Assembly: GCA_023400055.1 (NCBI GenBank)
Contig: JAEXFN010000051.1
Location: 181,338 to 245,337 of the forward strand
DNA length: 64,000 bases
DNA from: Bacillota bacterium
GTDB lineage: Bacteria; Bacillota; UBA4882; UBA8346
Direction: 5' to 3'
The position numbers were made by a program, and so were the translations under genes. Of the stretch, positions 52,375 to 60,335 are shown piece after piece (position 1 is the stretch's first letter; each line of letters begins with the position of its first letter). The notes beneath the pieces were generated by a model. It saw only the letters and a program-made list of their open reading frames with translations, had not been told where the DNA came from and searched no databases.

Positions 52375-52457
52375 GTAGTAAAATATGGTAAGTGGCACGG
52401 CGGCATGGTGATGCCGGCTCGAAATTGCAATGAAATAAGCTGAGGCGGGTGAGCGGA

Positions 52458-53600
52458 TTGGAATATCGCAAATTGGGCGGGACCGACCTCCGGGTCGGCG
52501 TCATCGGATTGGGGACCGAATTCATCTGGCATGAGCCGCAAGCGGTGGTGACGGAGGTGGTCCACGCGGCGCTGGACCACGGGGTGAACTATTTTGACCT
52601 GTGGATGCCCTCGCCGGAGATTCGCGACTATTTTGGCGAGGCGATCCGGGGCCGGAGGGAGCGGGCGCTGATCGCCGGGCATCTCGGCTCGACCCTCAAG
52701 GATGGCCAGTATTTCCGGACCCGGGATCTGCGCCGTTCGGAAGAGCATATCAATGACCTGCTGACCCGGTTACAGACTGATTATCTGGATCTGCTGATGT
52801 TGCATTATATCGACGAGGACGCCGATTATCAGGCGGTCTTTGAGTCCGGCGCTTTCTACGAGTTGGCGCTGCGGCTGAAGCGGGAGGGCAAGGTCCGTTA
52901 TATCGGGATGAGCAGCCACCGGGTCCCGGCTGCCCGCCAGGCGGTTGTCAGCGGCCGGATCGACCTGCTGATGTTTCCGATTAACCCCGCCTTTGACGCG
53001 CTCTCGGCCGACTTGCAATTGGAAGCTTATTGGGAGCAGCAGAGTTATGCGTCTCCGTCGGAAGGTTTCGCGCTCCAGCCGGAACGGAAGGCTCTCTACC
53101 AGCTCTGCGAACAGCAGGGGGTGGCGCTGGTCGGGATGAAGCCTTATGCCGGCGGCTGGCTGCTGAACGGCAAGCTGAAGCGGTTTCAGCTGACCCCGCT
53201 GCAGTGTCTGAATTATGTCCTGTCCCAGCCCGGAGTCTGTACCGTGGTGCCCGGCTGCAAGGATGTGTCGGAGTTGCGCCAGGCCCTGGAATTTTTGGAC
53301 GCCGACAGCGCGGCCAAGGACTTCAGCGGGCTCCGGCAGTCGTACAGCGAGGATTTTCAGGGGGTTTGCATGTATTGCAACCATTGCCTGCCGTGTCCGG
53401 TCCGGATCGACGTCGCCGCGCTGACCCGGATCGTCGATAGCGCGCAACAGGGCCTAAACGCCGCCATTCGTGCCAAATATCAAGCGCTGGCGGTGAAAGC
53501 CTCCGCCTGTCTGCGCTGCGGCGCCTGCATGGAACGGTGTCCCTTCGGGGTCAGAGTGACCGCCAACATGCAACGGGCGGTGGAGTTGTTCGAACGGTGA
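52458..53600 (+). CDS. aldo/keto-reductase-like protein with C-terminal 2x[4Fe-4S] domain
   Basis: A 380-residue protein. The first 270 residues follow the aldo/keto reductase TIM barrel (YRKLGGTDLRVGVIGLGTEF, LMLHYIDEDADYQ, VRYIGMSSH, LVGMKPYAGGW). The C-terminus is ferredoxin-like, with CMYCNHCLPCP and CLRCGACMERCPF, enough for two [4Fe-4S] clusters. The catalytic DxxxxY of the AKR family reads YFDLWMPSPEI and the catalytic Lys segment reads IAGHLGS, so the classic Tyr and Lys are not seen. The protein may be an electron-transfer reductase of different chemistry. The TTG at 52458 gives the usual family N-terminus; a GTG at 52449 is possible. Confidence 0.85.
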   Translation: MEYRKLGGTDLRVGVIGLGTEFIWHEPQAVVTEVVHAALDHGVNYFDLWMPSPEIRDYFGEAIRGRRERALIAGHLGSTLKDGQYFRTRDLRRSEEHINDLLTRLQTDYLDLLMLHYIDEDADYQAVFESGAFYELALRLKREGKVRYIGMSSHRVPAARQAVVSGRIDLLMFPINPAFDALSADLQLEAYWEQQSYASPSEGFALQPERKALYQLCEQQGVALVGMKPYAGGWLLNGKLKRFQLTPLQCLNYVLSQPGVCTVVPGCKDVSELRQALEFLDADSAAKDFSGLRQSYSEDFQGVCMYCNHCLPCPVRIDVAALTRIVDSAQQGLNAAIRAKYQALAVKASACLRCGACMERCPFGVRVTANMQRAVELFER

Positions 53601-53909
53601 GGCAAACGCCTTTATATCCGTCGATTGCGGGGGAAGCCAGCGCGCCGCCGAGCGCCGCTCGATTATCCGCTATCCATCTAGCGCCGCTGGTGACCAGTAG
53701 CTGCATATAAATGGTTTTTTTACCGTCAGTTCAGGATTTTCTACAAAAATGCAGTTTTATCCGATTGTGTTTGACATCTCCATATTTTAAGATGAGTGTA
53801 ACACCTTATTAACGAAACGAGTTACGAACCGCAACCGTTTTTTGGGAGGAAACACGGTCGTTTCTCCTTGGGTGAACGGGTGGCTGAGATCAAAATGGAG
53901 GTGTGAAAG
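53601..53909. other. intergenic region upstream of the ABC importer operon
   Basis: No gene. It contains the candidate promoter at 53765 and a GGAG-GAAAC/GTTTCTCC dyad at about 53845-53867 just before the binding-protein leader. Otherwise nothing is recognised. Confidence 0.4.
53765..53793 (+). promoter_or_regulatory. candidate promoter of the ABC importer operon
   Basis: TTGTGT (53765-53770), 17-bp spacer, TAAGAT (53788-53793). A perfect TTGACA at 53771 has no -10 box at proper distance. Confidence 0.4.
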
Positions 53910-54914
53910 TTGAAGAGATTTCATGTAGGGTTCGGCTTGTTGCTGGTTTTCGTGTTGGCGCTGTCGTTCACCAGTTTGGCGGCGGAAAAAATCACCGCTT
54001 ATGCCTCTTGTGACGAGGAATTGGCGCGGCAGCTGATTACCGCCTTCACCAAGTCCACCGGGATTCAAGTGGATTGGGTCCGGCTGGCCACTGGCGAAGC
54101 GCAAGCCCGGATCGCGGCCGAAAAGAACAATCCGCAAGCCAGCATCTGGCTGGGCGGCGGCGGAGTGGATCATATCGCCGCCAAAAAAGATGGTTTGACC
54201 ACGCCTTATTTCTCGCCGGCTGCGACCAAGGTCGTCCCCAAACAGTTCCGGGACAAGGAAGGCTACTGGTGCGGGATGTATACCGGCGCGCTGTGTTTCG
54301 TTTATAATACCGAGAAGATGGCCGAGAAGAAGCTGCCCGTCCCCAAATCTTGGGCTGATCTGATTAAACCGGTCTATAAGGGCCAGATCCAGATGGCCAA
54401 TCCCCAGACCTCCAGTACTTCCGTCACCGTCATTACCACCATTATCGACATTAACAACGGCGACGAGACCAAGACCTTTAATTATTTTAAAGCGCTGAAC
54501 AAAAATATTTCCCAATATTCCCAAACCGGAGCGGCCCCCGGCAAGAATGCCGCCATCGGCGAGACCCCGTTGGCGCTGGGTTACGCTCATGACCAAATTA
54601 AATTGATCTCCCAGGGTTATCCCCTGAAGATCGCTTTCCCGAAAGAGGGCACCGGCTATGAAGTCGCCTCGATGTCCTTGATCAAAGGCGGCCCGCAACT
54701 GGAGACCGCTAAAAAGCTATACGACTGGATGCTCGGCACCGATGCCGCCAAGATCATGGCCGACAATTTCCTGACGGTCTTCGCGAAGGTTCCCCTCAGA
54801 GACGGGGCGATTCCGTTGAGCAAGATCAAAGTGGTCAAACAGGATGACGAGTGGAACGGCCAGAATAAAAACCGTCTGGTCGAGAAATGGCTCAATGAGG
54901 TCTACAAAAAATAA
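53910..54914 (+). CDS. ABC importer substrate-binding protein (Fe(III)/phosphonate-type family)
   Basis: A 334-residue exported protein with a signal peptide (about 1-25, LLLVFVLALSFTSLAA), AAEKITAYASCDEELARQLITAF at the mature start, and a type 2 periplasmic-binding fold. It belongs to the large FbpA/AfuA/PotD-related group. The paired tyrosines that bind iron in FbpA are not evident (region reads ALGYAHDQ), so iron is not assured; organophosphonates or other anions are used by related systems. The TTG at 53910 follows ATGGAGGTG. First gene of a three-gene importer operon. Confidence 0.85.
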   Translation: MKRFHVGFGLLLVFVLALSFTSLAAEKITAYASCDEELARQLITAFTKSTGIQVDWVRLATGEAQARIAAEKNNPQASIWLGGGGVDHIAAKKDGLTTPYFSPAATKVVPKQFRDKEGYWCGMYTGALCFVYNTEKMAEKKLPVPKSWADLIKPVYKGQIQMANPQTSSTSVTVITTIIDINNGDETKTFNYFKALNKNISQYSQTGAAPGKNAAIGETPLALGYAHDQIKLISQGYPLKIAFPKEGTGYEVASMSLIKGGPQLETAKKLYDWMLGTDAAKIMADNFLTVFAKVPLRDGAIPLSKIKVVKQDDEWNGQNKNRLVEKWLNEVYKK

Positions 54915-54935
54915 TTTTTGAACAATTCGTCCGGA

Positions 54936-54965
54936 GAAAGTGGAGCGGCAAGCCCCACTTTCTTT
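54936..54965 (+). promoter_or_regulatory. intergenic mRNA hairpin within the ABC operon
   Basis: GAAAGTGG (54936-54943) pairs perfectly with CCACTTTC (54955-54962), followed by TTTG. It lies between binding protein and permease, where such hairpins commonly protect the upstream message or partly terminate, raising binding-protein output. Confidence 0.65.
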
Positions 54966-54983
54966 GTAAGGAGGCGAGCGCTT

Positions 54984-56669
54984 TTGAACCTGAAATATTC
55001 CCCGGCGCCGGCCGGTCCGATAGGCAACCGGAAGCGGATCCATGATCCATTGATTACCCTGGCCATCGCGGCGATCTGGCTCTTATTGCTGCTATTTATC
55101 ATCTATCCGTTGGCCCGGTCGTTTTGGACCAGTTTGACCGTTGACGGCCAATTTTCACTGGCCAATTACGGGTATGTCTTCATCCACCAATGGCTGCGCG
55201 CCCCGTTATTTAACTCTTTAAGTCTGGGGGTGATCGTGGCCACCCTGGCAACGGTCGTCGGATTTGGCTACGCTTACGGCCTGAACCGGACGAACATGCC
55301 GGCCAAGGGGCTATTCAGGCAGCTGGCTATCCTGCCGGTGATCTCGCCGCCATTTATGTTCGCTCTGTCGGTGATTCTGTTGTTGGGGAAGAACGGCTTA
55401 ATCACTAAATTTCTAAGACTCAGCGATTTTAATATTTACGGGCTCCCCGGACTGACCCTGGTCCAGACCTTGTCGATGTTTCCCATCGCTTTTCTGGTGC
55501 TGGACGGCGTATTGAAAGGGTTGAATCCGGACCTGGAGGATTCGGCCTACAATCTTGGCGCCACGCGCGGTCAGGTCTTCTGGACGGTGACCCTGCCGTT
55601 GGCGCTGCCGGGCATCGCTTCGGCCTGGCTGTTGGTGTTTGTGACCTCGTTGGCCGATTTCGGCAACCCGATGGTGCTGGGCGGCAATTTCGACGTGCTA
55701 TCGGTCCAGGCCTACCTGCAAGTGACCGGCATGTTTAATGTGGCGCGCGGCGCGACCCTGGCAGTCATTCTGCTGGTCCCGGCGATGGTCGCTTTTTACT
55801 TGCAGCGTTTCTGGATAGCCAAGAAATCCTTTGTCACGGTAACCGGCAAACCGTCCTCGGCCGGATGGGCGGGGGTGAAGCCCTTCACCAAGTGGGCCCT
55901 GACCGGACTGGCAACGTTTTTGTCGTTAATCATCATCGCTTTTTACGGGGTGATCGTTTACGGCTGTTTCGTGAAACTATGGGGCTACAATTGGCGTTTT
56001 ACGCTCGACAATTTCATCTATGCCTGGGATATTGGCAAAACGAGCATCTGGTCCACGGTGATCATGGCGGCGGTGGCCACGGTAATCTCGGGGTTTTTGG
56101 CCATGATCATCGCCTTTCTGATGGTCCGGAAGGAGTTTTTCGGCAAAAAGGCCATGGGATTCGTAACCCTGATGGGGTATGCGGTCCCCGGCACGCTGGT
56201 CGGCATCGGCTACATTTTGGCGTTTAACTCCTATCCGCTGATCTTGACCGGTACCATGTGGATCATTGTTTTCTGCTTTATTTTTCGCGAAATTCCGGTT
56301 GGCATCGAATCCGGCGTGGCGACGTTAAACCAGATCGATCCGGCCATCGAGGAGGCTTCCCAAAACCTCGGCGCCAATTCCGGCTATACTTTTACCCACG
56401 TTACGCTGCCGTTGATCAAATCGGCCTTCTTTGCCAGCCTGGCTTATAGTTTTGTGCGGAGCATGACCGCGGTTTCGGCCGTGATCTTCCTGGTAACGGC
56501 GCGTTGGAACCATCTGACCGCCCTGGTGCTGGCGCAGACGGAAATCATGCGGCTGGGCGCGGCCAGCGTCTTGTCTTTGTTTACCATCATCGTTGTCATG
56601 CTGGCGTTTATCATCATTCGTTGGTGTTTGGGGTCGTCGCCTTATTCGGCCCCACATATTGGAGGTTGA
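54984..56669 (+). CDS. ABC importer permease, fused double-permease (FbpB-type)
   Basis: A 561-residue membrane protein made of two PotB/PotC-like permease halves, each with about six helices. Two EAA loops are visible: LEDSAYNLGATRGQVFWTV in the first half and EEASQNLGANSGYTFTHVTL in the second. Such fusions form the whole channel alone, as in FbpB. AAGGAGG at 54968-54974 sets the TTG at 54984 as start, although the frame opens 22 codons earlier. It is followed 5 bp later by the ATPase gene. Confidence 0.9.
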   Translation: MNLKYSPAPAGPIGNRKRIHDPLITLAIAAIWLLLLLFIIYPLARSFWTSLTVDGQFSLANYGYVFIHQWLRAPLFNSLSLGVIVATLATVVGFGYAYGLNRTNMPAKGLFRQLAILPVISPPFMFALSVILLLGKNGLITKFLRLSDFNIYGLPGLTLVQTLSMFPIAFLVLDGVLKGLNPDLEDSAYNLGATRGQVFWTVTLPLALPGIASAWLLVFVTSLADFGNPMVLGGNFDVLSVQAYLQVTGMFNVARGATLAVILLVPAMVAFYLQRFWIAKKSFVTVTGKPSSAGWAGVKPFTKWALTGLATFLSLIIIAFYGVIVYGCFVKLWGYNWRFTLDNFIYAWDIGKTSIWSTVIMAAVATVISGFLAMIIAFLMVRKEFFGKKAMGFVTLMGYAVPGTLVGIGYILAFNSYPLILTGTMWIIVFCFIFREIPVGIESGVATLNQIDPAIEEASQNLGANSGYTFTHVTLPLIKSAFFASLAYSFVRSMTAVSAVIFLVTARWNHLTALVLAQTEIMRLGAASVLSLFTIIVVMLAFIIIRWCLGSSPYSAPHIGG

Positions 56670-56674
56670 GGCCC

Positions 56675-57751
56675 ATGGGTGCAAATGTTAGACTGGAACA
56701 TATCACCAAACAATTTAAAACCCCCGGCGGAGGAACCACCACCGCCGTGAACGACTTGAGCTTAGCCATTGAATCGGGCTCTTTCGTGACCTTGCTCGGC
56801 CCTTCCGGTTGCGGCAAGACCACCACCTTAAGGATGATCGCCGGATTCGAGGTTCCCAATGCCGGGCGGATCTTCATCGATGAAACCGATGTTACGTTTG
56901 TGCCGCCGAACCGGCGCGAATTGGCGATGGTTTTTCAGAGTTACGCCTTATTTCCCCATTTAACGGTGGCCGGAAATATCGCTTATGGCCTGAAGCTTCG
57001 CAAGATTCCGCCCGACCAAATCCGGGAGCGGGTGGCGGCGGTTTTGAGAACCGTGGGCCTGGAAGGACTCGGCGAACGTTATACCAACCAGCTTTCCGGC
57101 GGGCAGCAGCAACGGGTGGCGCTCGCCCGGGCGATCGTGCTGGAACCGACCGTGCTGCTGTTCGACGAACCGCTCTCCAATCTCGATGCCAAGTTGCGGG
57201 AGGAGATGCGGGGCCGGATCCGGGAACTGCAGCAGAGTCTGAAGACCACCGCCGTTTATGTTACCCATGACCAAGTGGAAGCGATGACCATGTCCGACGT
57301 GATCGTGGTCATCAATCAAGGCCGCATCGAACAGATCGGCTCTCCCACCCAAATCTACGAGCAACCCGCTTCGCGGTTTGTGGCCGATTTTATCGGCCGG
57401 GTGAATCTGCTTCTGGCGGAACAAAGTGTAGCAGGAGACGGCGGGTTATCCGTCAAATTATTGGGGGTCAGCGCTCAATTGCATAGTTTTTCGGTAGCCG
57501 CCCCCCAAATGCTGGTCGCGGTGCGTCCCGAAGCGATCGAGCTGCAACCGTCGGATGATTGGAGCGGACCGCTTTTCAACGGCCGGTTGGTGAAAGCGGT
57601 TTATGTCGGGCAGCATATGGAATATACGGTGCGGCTGGAGGCCGGGCCGGAGATCACCGCCGTGACGCTCGGCCGGCGTCCCGAGATTCAGACCGGGGAC
57701 TCGGTAATTGTCGGGCTTAAACAGGATGCGCTGCATGGGGTTCCGGCTTAA
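56675..57751 (+). CDS. ABC importer ATP-binding protein (FbpC/PotA-type)
   Basis: A 358-residue ATPase. It shows Walker A GPSGCGKTTT (about 42-51), the Q-loop VFQSYALFPHLTV, signature LSGGQQQRVALARAI, Walker B VLLFDEPLSNLDA and the H-loop VTHDQ. A C-terminal TOBE domain (about 285-355) is typical of CUT1/ferric/spermidine importers. GGAGG precedes the ATG at 56675, and the longer frame from 56504 overlaps the permease gene without a start signal. It powers the importer encoded just upstream. Confidence 0.93.
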   Translation: MGANVRLEHITKQFKTPGGGTTTAVNDLSLAIESGSFVTLLGPSGCGKTTTLRMIAGFEVPNAGRIFIDETDVTFVPPNRRELAMVFQSYALFPHLTVAGNIAYGLKLRKIPPDQIRERVAAVLRTVGLEGLGERYTNQLSGGQQQRVALARAIVLEPTVLLFDEPLSNLDAKLREEMRGRIRELQQSLKTTAVYVTHDQVEAMTMSDVIVVINQGRIEQIGSPTQIYEQPASRFVADFIGRVNLLLAEQSVAGDGGLSVKLLGVSAQLHSFSVAAPQMLVAVRPEAIELQPSDDWSGPLFNGRLVKAVYVGQHMEYTVRLEAGPEITAVTLGRRPEIQTGDSVIVGLKQDALHGVPA

Positions 57752-57772
57752 ATTCGTTCTTTGAGAAAATAA

Positions 57773-57810
57773 AAAATAGTCTGGAGTGGCTGACTCCAGA
57801 CTATTTTAGA
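57773..57810 (+). terminator. 15-bp perfect stem-loop after the ABC operon
   Basis: AAAATAGTCTGGAGT (57773-57787), loop GGCTG, ACTCCAGACTATTTT (57793-57807). The T-run is short (TTTT), but the stem is perfect. Confidence 0.75.
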
Positions 57811-57841
57811 CTACGTGATTTTGGTAAGGAGGTTCGGACTG

Positions 57842-58525
57842 ATGTTTCGGCACTTAAACGCTTATGATCGAGCTTTGCTCGGAATGCGGGACCGAGTCCG
57901 CGATCTCAGCCGGCTGGTTGACGAACAATTTCAAAAAGCGATGCGGGCCTTTATGGAACAGGATGAACAACTGGCCGAGGCGGTTATTCAGGGTGACGAC
58001 CGGATCGATGAGTTGGAGGCGTCCCTGGAGATGGAGTCCTTGGAATTGATCTCCATTCAGCAACCGGTCGATCAGGATCTGCGCTTTTTAGCGGCGGTGA
58101 TGAGGATCGGCCGCGAATTGGAACGAATTGCCGACTATGCCTGTGACATTTCGGAGACGGTACTGAATCTCGAGCAAAAAGGGCAATGGTTTAAACCGTT
58201 GATCGATCTGCCACGGATGGCGGGATTGGTCCAGACGATGTTTACCAAGAGCATGGAAGCGTTCAATACCAGCCAATCGGCCCTGGCGCGCCAGATGGAT
58301 GACGATGACCGGGCGGTCGATGAATTATACCTGTCGCTTTACCGGGAATTGACCGCAATCATGAAGGCCAATCCGGCGAACGTCGATCAAGGCTTTGCCC
58401 TGCTGCTGATCACCCGTTATTTGGAACGGATCGGCGATCATATCGTGAACATCGCGGAAATGACCATTTTCGTCGAATCCGGCGAACGCCATCCTTTTAA
58501 GCGAAAGGAAAACCCGCAATCATGA
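57842..58525 (+). CDS. phoU: PhoU family phosphate-signalling protein
   Basis: A 227-residue all-helical protein made of two PhoU three-helix repeats. The metal-binding signatures are seen as MRIGRELERIADYACDISE and ITRYLERIGDHIVNIAEMT. PhoU restrains phosphate uptake and signals the phosphate state to the PhoR kinase. Here it is paired with a Na/Pi cotransporter, overlapping it as ATGA, rather than with pst genes. The ATG at 57842 follows AAGGAGG. This makes it a regulator of the next gene's carrier most directly. Confidence 0.9.
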   Translation: MFRHLNAYDRALLGMRDRVRDLSRLVDEQFQKAMRAFMEQDEQLAEAVIQGDDRIDELEASLEMESLELISIQQPVDQDLRFLAAVMRIGRELERIADYACDISETVLNLEQKGQWFKPLIDLPRMAGLVQTMFTKSMEAFNTSQSALARQMDDDDRAVDELYLSLYRELTAIMKANPANVDQGFALLLITRYLERIGDHIVNIAEMTIFVESGERHPFKRKENPQS

Positions 58526-60135
58526 AAGCGTTCTCTGCTTTAATCGGGTTGGCGGGCGGGATCGGCCTATTCATTTACGGCATGCAGCTATGCGCCGAGG
58601 GACTTCAAAAACTGGCGGCCCGTCGCTTAAAACAACTGATTAAGTTACTGACCGGCCTGCCGATCATCGGATTGCTGGTCGGAGCGGTAATTACCTTGGG
58701 ATTGCAAGGAAGCAGCGCGACCACGGCTTTGGTGGTCGGGTTTGTCAGCGCCAAAATGATGACGCTCTCTCAAGCGTTGGGAGTTTTGCTGGGTTCGGCC
58801 ATCGGAACCTCCCTGACGGTCCAATTAATCCTGTTCCGAACGGTCGAACTGGCGTTAGTGCTGATGTTCTTCGGAGCGTGGCTTTTCTTGTTTCCCCGGC
58901 GGGCCAAGTGGAAGAACCTGGGGCAGACCATTTTGGGTTGCGGCTTGCTATTTTACGGGATGTCGATCATGTCGAACGCGATGGCACCCGTCAAAGATTT
59001 CCCGGCGGTTGCCGAGGCGCTGATCGGCCTCGAAAAGTACCCGTTGCTGGAATTCTTGGCGGGCATGATCATTTCGGCGCTCATCCAATCGAGCCCGGCC
59101 TTTTTGGCTTTATTGATCAGCCTGTCGACCCACCATTTGATCGGCGCCAATACTATCGTGCCGTATGTATTGGGAGCTCATTTGGGCGGAACCGTCACGG
59201 GAGTGCTCTCCAGTTTTGGAGTGCCCAGTCTGGATGCGAAACGGGCCGCCATTGCCAATTTCGGTATCAAACTGGTGAACGGCTTGGTTTTCTTACCGTT
59301 TTGCCAGCCGTTGACGCAGTTGCTGCGCTGGAGTTCGGGCGATCCCGGCCGGGAGATCGCCAACGCTCACACTTTTTTTTCATTGGTCATGGCCGTCGGT
59401 TTCTTGCCGTTTACCAATCGGGTGGCGCGGCTGGCGGAAAGGTTATTCCCGGAAAAACAGGCCGATTTGAGCGAAGCCAAGCTCTTGCAGCCGGACTTGC
59501 TGGAAGTGCCGGACTTGGCGGTGGATCAAGCGCATCGTCAGACGTTAGAGATGGGCTGGATCGTCCGGGATCGGATGTTGAATAAGGTGCTTCCGGCCTT
59601 GCGGTACGGGAACGAGTCGATGCTCGACCAGTTGGCCGAGACCGAACCGGCGATCGACGTCTTATATCAGAAGATCAGCGGTTACTTGGCGGGCTTGGGC
59701 GGTAAGCGATTGCCCGATGAACTGATGCAGCGGACCATCCAGGTTTTATATGCCGCCAATGACTTTGAGCACGTTGGAGACATTTTGATGAGCATCGGGC
59801 AGATTATTCGCAAGATTGACCTGGATGCTATGCAGCTTTCCGAGGACGGCTTGAATGAGTTGGAAATCCTGTACCATCGGGTTCATTCCAATTTCGCGCT
59901 GGCGATTCGTTCCTTTGAAACCGGCGATTCGGCGACTGCGACCGAAGTGATTAAGGAACATCCGCGGATCCTGCGTTTGGAAAAAGAGTACCGCTATAAT
60001 CATTTCGAGCGCATCCAGGCGGGCAATCCCAAAACCATCGCGACGAGCGCCGTTCATTTGGATCTGATCGAGGCATTGCTGAGGATAGACGGACACGCGG
60101 TGAACATCGCCCAAGGCGTTTTGGGGATCGTCTAA
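58522..60135 (+). CDS. Na/phosphate cotransporter with C-terminal PhoU-like domain (NptA/YjbB type)
   Basis: A 537-residue protein. The membrane part (about 1-310) has the two inverted Na_Pi_cotrans repeats with LQGSSATTALVVGF and ALIQSSPAFLALL. The cytoplasmic C-terminus (about 340-535) is PhoU-like and helical (ANDFEHVGDILMSIGQII, RIDGHAVNIAQGVLGIV). YjbB-type proteins move phosphate, and in E. coli export it when PhoU is missing, so direction is open. Coupled to phoU by ATGA. Followed by array D. Confidence 0.9.
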   Translation: MKAFSALIGLAGGIGLFIYGMQLCAEGLQKLAARRLKQLIKLLTGLPIIGLLVGAVITLGLQGSSATTALVVGFVSAKMMTLSQALGVLLGSAIGTSLTVQLILFRTVELALVLMFFGAWLFLFPRRAKWKNLGQTILGCGLLFYGMSIMSNAMAPVKDFPAVAEALIGLEKYPLLEFLAGMIISALIQSSPAFLALLISLSTHHLIGANTIVPYVLGAHLGGTVTGVLSSFGVPSLDAKRAAIANFGIKLVNGLVFLPFCQPLTQLLRWSSGDPGREIANAHTFFSLVMAVGFLPFTNRVARLAERLFPEKQADLSEAKLLQPDLLEVPDLAVDQAHRQTLEMGWIVRDRMLNKVLPALRYGNESMLDQLAETEPAIDVLYQKISGYLAGLGGKRLPDELMQRTIQVLYAANDFEHVGDILMSIGQIIRKIDLDAMQLSEDGLNELEILYHRVHSNFALAIRSFETGDSATATEVIKEHPRILRLEKEYRYNHFERIQAGNPKTIATSAVHLDLIEALLRIDGHAVNIAQGVLGIV

Positions 60136-60212
60136 AAGAGCTGTGAAAAACCGATTTATTTGCCGGGCGGGTTCAAATCGATCCAAAAGAAGCGCATGAT
60201 TCACAGCGGGAA

Positions 60213-60317
60213 GATCTTGATCCACAAAAGATCGATCTGAAATCATTCCAGACAGATCTTTATCCACAAAAGATCGATCTTTATCCACAAAAGATCGATC
60301 TTGATCCACAAAAGGAA
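60213..60317. repeat. 21-bp tandem array D with DnaA-box matches
   Basis: Five units of exactly 21 bp start at 60213, 60234, 60255, 60276 and 60297. Units 3 and 4 are identical and begin GATCTTTATCCACAAAAG, ending in ATC, so each has a GATCTTT/AAAGATC dyad. Perfect DnaA boxes TTATCCACA fall at 60260-60268 and 60281-60289; TGATCCACA (one mismatch) at 60218-60226 and 60302-60310. Unit 2 is diverged. The array lies between the Na/Pi carrier and the HAD gene. Confidence 0.88.
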
Positions 60318-60335
60318 CTATGGCGGTGTTACGGA

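Noticed and set aside
53771..53776. Perfect TTGACA as -35 box of the ABC importer operon
   Set aside because: Nothing like TATAAT is found 16-18 bp downstream; the TTGTGT/TAAGAT pair overlapping it fits better.
53910..57751. Firm call as ferric-iron importer fbpABC
   Set aside because: Overall layout fits, but the iron-binding tyrosine pair is not evident and the neighbours concern phosphate.
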